Below are positions 1 through 6,226 of a DNA stretch of 16,104 bases, piece after piece; position 1 is the first letter of the stretch; each line of letters starts with the position of its first letter. The notes below the pieces were generated by a model, which worked only from the letters and a program-made list of their open reading frames with translations, did no database searches and was not told the origin of the DNA. Both the position numbers and the translations under genes were made by a program. Origin of the DNA: Rickettsiales bacterium. Its GTDB lineage: Bacteria; Pseudomonadota; Alphaproteobacteria; Rickettsiales; UBA1997. The stretch is taken from assembly GCA_031284025.1 (NCBI GenBank), contig JAITAR010000009.1, positions 1 through 16,104 of the forward strand, written 5' to 3'.

Positions 1-1
1 T

Positions 2-478
2 CCGGCCGAGGGTGCCACCTACAGATTCGCCAAAATAGATCGGAGAAGATTTCCGGATATTATACAGGCTGGCTACGGAGAAAATATATACTATACTAAC
101 AGCAGTCAAGTTCCTGCGAACTACACCGATGATCCCTTTGAAGCTCTTGATCTGCAGAATGAGCTGCAGTGCAAGTACACCGGAGGTACCGTTTTGCACC
201 TCTACATGAGTGAGAGACTGCCCAATGGAGAAGCTGCCAAAAACCTCGTCAGGAAAGTTCTCACCAGATACAAATTGCCTTACATAACTATAACTCCAGT
301 GTTTTCTATTTGTCCTACCCATGGCTATCTCAGTGGAGAACGAGACACATGTCCCCAGTGCAACAAGAAAGCACAGGTGTGGACAAGAGTTATGGGTTAT
401 CATCGTCCCCTCGATAGTTTTAACATTGGAAAGAAGGGTGAACACACAGAAAGGGTTCTGTTCAAACTCTGTGACTAG
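2..478 (+). CDS. nrdD: Anaerobic (class III) ribonucleoside-triphosphate reductase, C-terminal part
   Basis: This is the 3' part of a gene that starts before the window; the frame is open from base 2 to the TAG at 476-478 (158 codons). Class III reductases make deoxynucleotides without oxygen, using a glycyl radical installed by the activase NrdG. The sequence shows the family's C-terminal signature: a zinc site of CPTH followed about 14 residues later by CPQC, then RVMGYHRP, whose Gly would be the radical residue. PAEGATYRFAKIDRRRFP near the window start also fits the family. No nrdG lies downstream in this window, so it may be upstream or elsewhere. The enzyme implies growth in little or no oxygen, which is uncommon for a Rickettsiales-like genome. 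The family call is firm; only the missing N-terminus is unseen. Confidence 0.93.
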   Translation, partial: PAEGATYRFAKIDRRRFPDIIQAGYGENIYYTNSSQVPANYTDDPFEALDLQNELQCKYTGGTVLHLYMSERLPNGEAAKNLVRKVLTRYKLPYITITPVFSICPTHGYLSGERDTCPQCNKKAQVWTRVMGYHRPLDSFNIGKKGEHTERVLFKLCD

Positions 479-518
479 GAGATAGCAGAAAAGTATATCT
501 CTAGGAAAAACCTTTTCC
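475..518 (+). terminator. Possible nrdD 3' stem-loops
   Basis: A stem of about nine pairs with one bulged G (475-484 with 496-504) overlaps the nrdD stop codon. It is followed by a second small hairpin, GGAAAA-acc-TTTTCC (504-518). There is no U-tract after the first stem, so this may protect the 3' end or be a weak terminator rather than a standard intrinsic one. Confidence 0.3.
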
Positions 519-671
519 GTTAGAATTTTGAGATTAATCCAGGATCGTGGCCAATGGCGGTGTGTTCTGAACTCTCATAGCTGAGCCGCAGCACCCGTTG
601 CAAACTCCAGGTCCAGACTCAAAATCATCAATTTGTACTAAAAACGCCGACAGTTCCTGCGAAACACAAAA

Positions 672-696
672 CCCCTCTTCCCGTAGGGAAGAGGGG
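672..696 (-). terminator. Intrinsic terminator, minus strand
   Basis: A perfect 11-bp stem (CCCCTCTTCCC with GGGAAGAGGGG) has a 3-nt loop. Read on the minus strand it is followed directly by TTTTGTGTTT, as in a Rho-independent terminator. On the plus strand no T-run follows, so the minus orientation is favoured. It would end the unit that starts near 1037. Confidence 0.55.
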
Positions 697-860
697 TAGG
701 TAAGCATAGCTAAAAAAACTCAGCGTCTGCGCCAAACGTATAGCCTACAAATGTGGATTTGTAGATCACATCTCCCTAAGACCCCGCAACCCTATCTATA
801 GCTAGACCATTTCACCAAAGGCCAAGGTGGACCTGATGTCGAAATTTTCTCGCTACAGGA

Positions 861-1037
861 TCAGTGCGGAACTACTAGGTGTACCACCAGTCTCACTGGT
901 GTATTGTTATTGTTATCACCGTCATCATCACTCTGATCATCATTCTGTTCAGCTGTCTTTGCCTCCGAATTAGACAGAATTCCTAATTTTATCGTATGAA
1001 CGGAAAACGCTGCCAATGACAGCATAAATATAGTCAC
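861..1037 (-). CDS. Possible small exported peptide, 58 aa (hypothetical)
   Basis: The frame starts at GTG 1037, exactly where the minus-strand promoter predicts the RNA 5' end, so it would be leaderless; an ATG lies 12 nt further in. The product begins with a hydrophobic stretch (IFMLSLAAFSV), reaches a possible signal-peptidase site (SEAKTA, then E) and continues with an Asp/Asn-rich tail (DDQSDDDGDNNNN). After the TGA at 861-863 the same frame runs on for 19 more codons, so this may be the first piece of a longer gene broken by mutation. There is no family match and no ribosome binding site, and the N-terminus lacks the positive charge normal for a signal peptide. Confidence 0.25.
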   Translation of the reverse strand: MTIFMLSLAAFSVHTIKLGILSNSEAKTAEQNDDQSDDDGDNNNNTPVRLVVHLVVPH

Positions 1038-1044
1038 AAATAAA

Positions 1045-1073
1045 ATTATAGAGAATAAAAATTACTATATCAA
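1045..1073 (-). promoter_or_regulatory. Sigma70-type promoter, minus strand
   Basis: On the minus strand TTGATA (1068-1073) and TATAAT (1045-1050) are separated by exactly 17 nt. That matches the consensus at 11 of 12 positions and is the best promoter in the window. It faces away from sppA and would start RNA near 1037. Confidence 0.6.
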
Positions 1074-1104
1074 CGATAAAATTATGCAATGACGGCAAAA
1101 AACA

Positions 1105-1133
1105 TTGACTAAGATTTCAAACAGTTGAATAGT
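1105..1133 (+). promoter_or_regulatory. Putative sppA promoter
   Basis: TTGACT (1105-1110), a 17-nt spacer and AATAGT (1128-1133) resemble a sigma70 promoter (5/6 and 4/6). The start point would be near 1140, about 20 nt before the sppA ATG, which fits the lack of a clear ribosome binding site. It is arranged back to back with the minus-strand promoter at 1045-1073. Confidence 0.4.
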
Positions 1134-1160
1134 GTGAAAATGTAACATTGATCCCATTCT

Positions 1161-2096
1161 ATGAAAAATGAAGCGTTTATACTGGTGCAAAATCTCAAGA
1201 ATAAAATATTACTCTGGAGATCTCTAACATTTATCAGTATCTTTTTAGTTTTTGTCGTTGTTCTGGGAAGTTTTAGAATAAGAAGTTTCAGAAATTACCA
1301 AAAAAATTTTCTCAAAAAAGATAGAGAACTAATAGCTAGAGTAAGCATAGATGGAACTATAGTAAATGGATTGTTCTCAGAGGAAGAAATGGAAAAACTA
1401 AAGAAACCAGAGGTAAAGGCAGTAATACTGCACATAGACTCACCAGGGGGCGATATAGCTGAAAGTGAAAAGTTGTATAGCTTTTTCTATGAATTGTCCA
1501 AGACAAAGCCTGTGATATCGGTTATAGGGGGGTCTGGAGTGTCTGGATCATATATGGTAGCTATGGCGGGAAATTATCTGGTGGCTCGCAATAGTAGTGT
1601 AGTTGGATCGATTGGGATAATCTATCAATCCTATGAGTTTACATCTTTGGCGGATAAAATTGGTATAACATTTAACAATTACAAAAGTTCTCCCCTTAAA
1701 GCGTCTCCCAATCCATTCGAAAAGACAACGACCGATGTTGATTTGGTTGTGAACCAGCTGATCGACGATATGTATCAGTATTTTTTGAATCTATTTATAG
1801 AAAGGCGAAATATTAAGGCTATGGAAGCTCAGGAAATAGCCAATGGCCAACTGTACAGCGGAAGACAGGCTCTAGAACTTGGCCTGATTGATGGCCTCGG
1901 CGGAGAGGAAGTTGCTCTGAAATATTTGAAAAATAAAGGCATAGATGTTGGCAAAACTAAGATTTTAAACTATGGCATATTTTACAAAAAAAAGTATAAC
2001 CTCATTGATGTTCTATCGGAAAAATTCTACGGCTATTACAATTCCAACGGAAATAGTGGCCCGAAATCCAGAATTTTGGCAATCCATGGGAACTAG
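1161..2096 (+). CDS. sppA: Signal peptide peptidase SppA (protease IV-like, S49 family)
   Basis: A membrane-anchored serine protease that degrades signal peptides left in the membrane after export. At 311 aa it is the short form with a single S49 domain. The N-terminus has one membrane helix (about residues 18-37), followed by ARVSIDGTI and HIDSPGGD (about 91-98). The likely nucleophile is Ser128 in GVSGSY, and the likely general base is Lys180 in YKSSPLKASPNPFE; the 52-residue spacing equals that of the Ser/Lys dyad in Bacillus SppA. VGSIGII (148-154) is also typical. The PLKA-type motif is common in alphaproteobacterial SppA. No strong Shine-Dalgarno precedes the ATG, but the frame and the close upstream promoter support this start. 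It lies 105 bp before lepB, which makes the peptides SppA would destroy. Confidence 0.93.
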   Translation: MKNEAFILVQNLKNKILLWRSLTFISIFLVFVVVLGSFRIRSFRNYQKNFLKKDRELIARVSIDGTIVNGLFSEEEMEKLKKPEVKAVILHIDSPGGDIAESEKLYSFFYELSKTKPVISVIGGSGVSGSYMVAMAGNYLVARNSSVVGSIGIIYQSYEFTSLADKIGITFNNYKSSPLKASPNPFEKTTTDVDLVVNQLIDDMYQYFLNLFIERRNIKAMEAQEIANGQLYSGRQALELGLIDGLGGEEVALKYLKNKGIDVGKTKILNYGIFYKKKYNLIDVLSEKFYGYYNSNGNSGPKSRILAIHGN

Positions 2097-2140
2097 AGGC
2101 TAGGTCGTAATTTTTCATTGAATTTTCCAGGGACGTGTAT

Positions 2141-2212
2141 ATGTTGACTGAAATAGTTACCGTGCCTGCGCCTGGATGGCAACGGAGTTTTAGTAGAAGC
2201 GATGTTAGATAA
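2141..2212 (+). CDS. Possible 23-aa leader peptide overlapping lepB
   Basis: A 23-codon frame begins at ATG 2141, with a good ribosome binding site (AGGGA, 7 nt before the ATG), and ends at TAA 2210-2212, eleven bases past the first base of lepB in another frame. The lepB ATG at 2202 itself has only a distant GGAG. Translation coupling from this peptide to lepB is therefore possible. The peptide (MLTEIVTVPAPGW and a basic tail) matches nothing I recognise. It may be a chance frame. Confidence 0.3.
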   Translation: MLTEIVTVPAPGWQRSFSRSDVR

Positions 2213-2948
2213 AATAAAGTTTTTTTTGTTTGGTGACGACGAGGAGGGTGTTAGAGAATTTGTCAAAAGCATAGTGTGTGCCTTCGTGCTGGCAATTTTT
2301 ATTAGAAGTTTTCTCTACGAGCCATTTCACATTCCCTCTGGCTCCATGAAACCTGGTCTTCTGGAGGGGGACTATATTTTTGTTTCAAAATTTAAATATG
2401 GCTATTCCAGGTATTCACTGCCGTTTGGACCGGCAATCATAGAGAATAGGATTTTTAATTTTCGAAAACCTGAGAGAGGTGACGTTATAGTATTTAAATT
2501 ACCAAGAGATACGAAGGTTAACTATATAAAAAGGCTAATAGGATTGCCTGGAGACAAAATAGCTATCAGAAATAATATATTGTATATCAATGGTGAAGAG
2601 ATCGGGCGGGAGTATATTGGTGAATACAGTGATGAGAGAGAGTATTGGATCTCTCTGATGTTCAGAGAAAATTTTCTGGATGGCAGGATGTTTAATGTTC
2701 TGCAGAAAAAGATCTATGATTCCAGAGGAGATGGAGATTTTACGGTTCCTGAGGGTTACTATTTCTTTATGGGCGACAATAGAGATAATTCGGTCGACAG
2801 CAGATTTAAAGAGACTGGCTTTGTTCCCTATAAAAATATAATCGGTAAAGCTAACATTATATTCTTTTCTAAAAGAGATTCCATCCTTAAATTCTGGAAA
2901 TGGCACAAATCTATTAGGTTCAATAGAATTTTTAAAATAATTAGATAG
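2202..2948 (+). CDS. lepB: Signal peptidase I
   Basis: Membrane serine protease that cuts signal peptides from exported proteins on the periplasmic side. It is 248 aa, with one membrane anchor at about residues 22-38. Catalytic Ser48 lies in HIPSGSMKPGLLEGDYIFV (box B) and Lys110 in NYIKRLIGLPGDKI (box D); box E is GDNRDNSVDSR at 191-201. The sequence KYGYSRYSLPFGP after box B is characteristic of alphaproteobacterial, especially Rickettsiales-like, LepB. The gene follows sppA, a sensible functional pairing, and may be coupled to a small leader ORF. Identification is secure. In many relatives acpS and rnc adjoin lepB, but gpmI follows here, so the order is rearranged. Confidence 0.96.
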   Translation: MLDKIKFFLFGDDEEGVREFVKSIVCAFVLAIFIRSFLYEPFHIPSGSMKPGLLEGDYIFVSKFKYGYSRYSLPFGPAIIENRIFNFRKPERGDVIVFKLPRDTKVNYIKRLIGLPGDKIAIRNNILYINGEEIGREYIGEYSDEREYWISLMFRENFLDGRMFNVLQKKIYDSRGDGDFTVPEGYYFFMGDNRDNSVDSRFKETGFVPYKNIIGKANIIFFSKRDSILKFWKWHKSIRFNRIFKIIR

Positions 2949-3014
2949 TATTTTAATAATAAAGTTCTATTTTAATAGCATATATGTAATTTTTATTGTT
3001 CTCGGAGGATATTA

Positions 3015-4562
3015 ATGTTGGAAAAGCAGGTTATTTTGTGTATACTGGATGGCTGGGGGCTGACCGATGATGTCAGATATTCAGCAATTGCCAGAGCCAG
3101 TACTCCATTCTATGATTTTATGCTAAAAAATTATCCCAATACTAGTCTGAAGGCCTCAGGACCTAATGTAGGACTGCCAGATGGGCAAATGGGTAATTCG
3201 GAAGTTGGCCATACTACCATAGGATCGGGGAGAATTGTGTTTCAAGATTTGCCTAGAATAGGTAATATCATTGTTAGAGGTGAACTTGCAAAAAATCCGC
3301 CGCTGGTAAGGTTCATGAAAAAAATAGAGATCAACGGTGACGGTAGACTACATTTGCTAGGACTGCTGTCCGATGGTGGAGTGCACTCCCACATAGATCA
3401 CATCGTCGCCATGGCAAAAGTTGCGGCTATAAATGGCCTGGAGGTACTTGTACATTGTTTTCTAGATGGCCGTGATACTCCCCAGAAATCTGCCCTGAAA
3501 TATCTGGAAGCTCTCAGTGAAGCGACGAAAGAATTTCCGCATATCAAAGTAGCCACAGTTAGTGGCAGATACTATGCCATGGATCGTGATAGAAATTGGG
3601 ATAGGGTATCGAAGGCCTATCGTACCATAGTCATGGGCAGTTATGGTGGCTCTAGGGCAATGAACTATACTACCTTGGTAAATGAGTCCTATGGAAAAAA
3701 TATCAGCGACGAATTTGTGGAACCCACAGTAATAGGTGACTATGAAGGAATGAGAGATGGTGATGCATTTATATTTTGTAATTTTAGAGCCGATAGGGCA
3801 CGAGAATTGTCACAGGCTCTCGGTCAGAGAGACTTTAATTTCTTCGAAAGGAGTAAAATTATTGAGTTTTCTGCTATGGCGCAGTTCACAGAATATTCTG
3901 CGGAACATAGTAGCTATCTGGATACAATTTTTCCAGCAGACGGGATCAAAGAGTCTCTAGGAGAAATAATCTCTAGAAATGGTTTGAAGCAATTAAGAAT
4001 TGCAGAAACTGAAAAATATGCCCACGTAACATTCTTTTTCAATGGAGGCCTTGAAAAGGAATTTGTGGGAGAAGACAGAATTCTGATAAAATCACCAGCC
4101 GTTGCCACCTATGATCTAAAGCCAGAAATGTCCTGTATTGAGGTCAATGAAAAATTGGTCGAAGCAATAGAAAGTAAAAAATACAGTTTTACTGTTGTAA
4201 ATTTTGCTAATCCGGATATGGTTGGCCATACGGGAAATATGGATGCTACCATGAAGGCAATTGAGATCATAGATCAACAGCTGAAAAAGCTCGTCAATGC
4301 CGTTTTGACTGTAGATGGAACAATATTTATAACTGCCGACCACGGAAACGCCGAAAAAATGTTCGACGAGGAAAAAAATCAGCCCCATACCGCGCATACA
4401 ACCAACGATGTGCCATTTATAGTAGTCAAAAATGATATAGGTGGTATAGCTCTGAGAAAATCGGGGGGACTCGGTGACATAGCTCCAACTATTCTAGAGG
4501 AGTTTGGAATAGAAATTCCAGCGGCGTTCAGCGGGAACAGTCTGCTATTGAAGTATAGCTAA
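3015..4562 (+). CDS. gpmI: 2,3-bisphosphoglycerate-independent phosphoglycerate mutase
   Basis: Interconverts 3- and 2-phosphoglycerate in glycolysis and gluconeogenesis, using two Mn ions and no bisphosphoglycerate cofactor. The 515-aa length is normal. Every metal and catalytic residue expected by comparison with the Bacillus enzyme is visible: Asp12 (LDGWG), Ser62 nucleophile (MGNSEVGHTTIG), Asp401 and His405 (DMVGHTGN), Asp442 and His443 (ADHGNAEKM) and His461 (PHTAHT). The substrate-loop motifs DGRDTP (151-156) and GRYYAMDRDRNW (184-195) are intact. A strong ribosome binding site, GGAGGA at 3004-3009, fixes the start. Most Rickettsia-like genomes lack glycolysis, so an intact copy says that this organism keeps at least lower glycolysis. 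Confidence 0.97.
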   Translation: MLEKQVILCILDGWGLTDDVRYSAIARASTPFYDFMLKNYPNTSLKASGPNVGLPDGQMGNSEVGHTTIGSGRIVFQDLPRIGNIIVRGELAKNPPLVRFMKKIEINGDGRLHLLGLLSDGGVHSHIDHIVAMAKVAAINGLEVLVHCFLDGRDTPQKSALKYLEALSEATKEFPHIKVATVSGRYYAMDRDRNWDRVSKAYRTIVMGSYGGSRAMNYTTLVNESYGKNISDEFVEPTVIGDYEGMRDGDAFIFCNFRADRARELSQALGQRDFNFFERSKIIEFSAMAQFTEYSAEHSSYLDTIFPADGIKESLGEIISRNGLKQLRIAETEKYAHVTFFFNGGLEKEFVGEDRILIKSPAVATYDLKPEMSCIEVNEKLVEAIESKKYSFTVVNFANPDMVGHTGNMDATMKAIEIIDQQLKKLVNAVLTVDGTIFITADHGNAEKMFDEEKNQPHTAHTTNDVPFIVVKNDIGGIALRKSGGLGDIAPTILEEFGIEIPAAFSGNSLLLKYS

Positions 4563-4691
4563 AAACGTCTTCGCCACACAGCATCTTATTTAAAATAAAT
4601 AAAAATATTTGATTTTAAATTAATAATTCATTATCCATCCTATATTGAGGAATATTTATTTTATTTTAAAGTCAAAGATAAAGGTAATTTT

Positions 4692-6122
4692 ATGGCAGAG
4701 TCGAATTTGAAGATATTAAAGATAAATAAAGAAAAAGGGGTAGTAGAAGAAACCGGTAAGAAAGTTACTGAAGAGGAAGCTCAATTATTGAAAAAGCTTT
4801 GTGGTTCATATTTTGATTTAGAGAGGGGTTATATTCCTCCAGGTCCCACTAAGGAATTAGTTAACGATATTGATGAAAAATGTGGAAATATAACGAAATT
4901 TATTCCGATAAATTTCGTTGATTGTAGAAAAGACCAACAGGTGGAACCAAAAGATGGTCCAGGACTGGATATGATGTATGGCAATGAACACACTAGGTTA
5001 ATTGTGAAAGTTTTATCGGATGGTAAGACCGTAATTTATGTGATGGATTCTTTCAATAACGGTAGAGATGAAACTATCGAAAAAGTCTATGGTGACCGCA
5101 ATAAGTATGTTATAAGATACCCTGAAACGTGGAAATCTATTGAACAAAAAGAACGATTCGATTTTTTAGTTAAAAAGGCTTTAGAAACAGGGATCAAGGA
5201 AGAAAAGTTCAAGAGAAAAGAGGTTGAGGAAGTAGAGGTTGAGGAAGAAGAGGTTGAGGAAGAGAGGATCATCAATAGAGAAGATATGGAGGAAGGAAGA
5301 GCTGGTCTTTTTATCGATGATTTATGGATTCAGAAAGACGAGAGCAACTGTATATCGTATGCGACGCATTTTGCCAGAAAGATATATAAAGCTGTGAAGG
5401 ATGGAATTGGTGATGACGAAAGTGAAGAAAGTATAATTAATTGTTTCAATAAAATCATGGGTGAACTGGAAAGTTATAAACGGATTTCCAATGAATATGA
5501 AAAGGCTAATGATATTGATTATGATCGTAACATGTTTATTGTCCCGAATTTTTTGTTAAAATACAGTGGCAGTGAAGTGGCATTGGATGAGGCTATTAAA
5601 GTTTTGAAAAGTAGAGGAGGAGACGCCGAAAAACTTGAAAAAGAATTAAAGGAAAAAATTTTACCCTATAAAAAAAGAAGAAATCTTGAATTTGACGCAA
5701 TGGTTAAAAAAGAATCATCGTCTCTGGAAGAAGAATTAATCAAGATGCTGGATCATGTAAAAATGTTAAGCAATGATGAAGTTAAAAATAAAGAAGAGAT
5801 AAAGAATTGCGAAAAAATAATTAAAGAACAATTGAAAAATAATGATATTTTTATAAAAAATACAGTTCAAAATTTACGTGAGAAATTCAGCGTAGCTCAA
5901 AATTGGAGAAACAAGGATCTTAAAATAATCGCCCAAAGAGTCGCAAAAGAAATGGAAAACAGTCCAAAAGAAAACGATTTGAAGAAAGGCGAAGAAGCTT
6001 ATGAAAAGTCTAAAATGCTTCAAGAAGCTAATATAGAACTTCAAGAAATTAATAGAAAGCCTACAAATAAAGGATATATGGAGAAAAACGAAAAAGAAAA
6101 ACAGATAGATATTCCTTCCTGA
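4692..6122 (+). CDS. Putative CE-clan cysteine protease/acetyltransferase-like effector
   Basis: I do not know a named homologue, but residues 95-235 carry the layout of CE-clan enzymes (Ulp1/SENP, ChlaDub, YopJ). His100 (NEHTRLIVKV) begins a beta-hairpin. Asp119 follows 19 residues later (VIYVMDSF), the same His-to-acid spacing as YopJ. Gln214 sits six residues before Cys220 (QKDESNC), as in the Ulp1 motif Q-x(4)-D-C. A charged linker (about 168-200), including an EVEEx pentapeptide repeat, separates Asp119 from Cys220. The C-terminal half (about 300-470) is charged and probably coiled coil. There is no signal peptide or membrane helix, as expected for a protein delivered by a type IV or type III system. 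AAAGG before the ATG supports the start. Leu is written mainly TTA/TTG, unlike the CTG/CTA of its neighbours, and AT-rich DNA precedes it, hinting at transfer. Likely targets (ubiquitin, SUMO, host kinases) are inference. Confidence 0.6.
   Translation: MAESNLKILKINKEKGVVEETGKKVTEEEAQLLKKLCGSYFDLERGYIPPGPTKELVNDIDEKCGNITKFIPINFVDCRKDQQVEPKDGPGLDMMYGNEHTRLIVKVLSDGKTVIYVMDSFNNGRDETIEKVYGDRNKYVIRYPETWKSIEQKERFDFLVKKALETGIKEEKFKRKEVEEVEVEEEEVEEERIINREDMEEGRAGLFIDDLWIQKDESNCISYATHFARKIYKAVKDGIGDDESEESIINCFNKIMGELESYKRISNEYEKANDIDYDRNMFIVPNFLLKYSGSEVALDEAIKVLKSRGGDAEKLEKELKEKILPYKKRRNLEFDAMVKKESSSLEEELIKMLDHVKMLSNDEVKNKEEIKNCEKIIKEQLKNNDIFIKNTVQNLREKFSVAQNWRNKDLKIIAQRVAKEMENSPKENDLKKGEEAYEKSKMLQEANIELQEINRKPTNKGYMEKNEKEKQIDIPS
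5220..5264 (+). repeat. 15-bp in-frame tandem repeat, three copies
   Basis: GAGGTTGAGGAAGTA, GAGGTTGAGGAAGAA and GAGGTTGAGGAAGAG follow without gaps and encode EVEEV-EVEEE-EVEEE (residues 177-191). The unit length is a multiple of three, so copy-number change would lengthen or shorten the linker between the proposed catalytic Asp and Cys without breaking the frame. Confidence 0.9.
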
Positions 6123-6226
6123 CTAGTCACAAAAGTTAGCGCCTAGGTATCTCATAGTCAGGAAAACTAGGACTTCGGTGGCCATTACCCCACTGCGAAA
6201 TTTCGTTCAGAATCTAGCTACTTGCT

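Larger units (their letters stand above)
534..1038 (-). other. Unassigned minus-strand transcription unit or decayed gene(s)
   Basis: No plus-strand gene is seen between nrdD and sppA. On the minus strand a good promoter (1045-1073) would start RNA near 1037, and a strong hairpin with a U-rich tail lies at 672-696, giving a transcript of about 370 nt. The part from about 540 to 890 is visibly richer in G+C than the surrounding AT-rich spacers. Several short minus-strand frames read like protein: one from a GTG at 1037 to 861, hydrophobic and then very acidic; a fragment in another frame ending EFF at 710, after GDVIYKSTFVGYTFGAD; and a 57-codon frame from ATG 707 to 534 with four cysteines (GVCNGCCGSAM). 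Stop codons break them apart. It could be a broken secreted-protein gene or a structured RNA. I looked for tmRNA, RNase P RNA and SRP RNA landmarks and found none. Confidence 0.35.

Noticed and set aside
107..663. Repeat AGTTCCTGCGAA found in nrdD (about 109-120) and again near 652-663
   Set aside because: Only 12 bases, no further similarity around it; chance is likely in a window this size.
745..764. 8-bp hairpin CTACAAAT-gtgg-ATTTGTAG and the 7-bp hairpin CACCAGT-ctc-ACTGGTG at 885-901
   Set aside because: Real pairings, but with no context to name them; they are noted only as possible structure of the minus-strand unit.
480..1040. tmRNA, RNase P RNA, SRP RNA or 6S RNA in the unit between nrdD and sppA
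   Set aside because: No TTCGAAT-type T-arm, tag ending in ALAA, GAGGAAAGTCC-type RNase P core or SRP GGAAGGAAGCA-like loop was found on either strand; I could not find pairing between the unit's ends as in 6S.
6120..6129. 10-bp palindrome TGACTAGTCA over the effector stop codon
   Set aside because: Too short and without T-run or partner site to call a terminator or operator.
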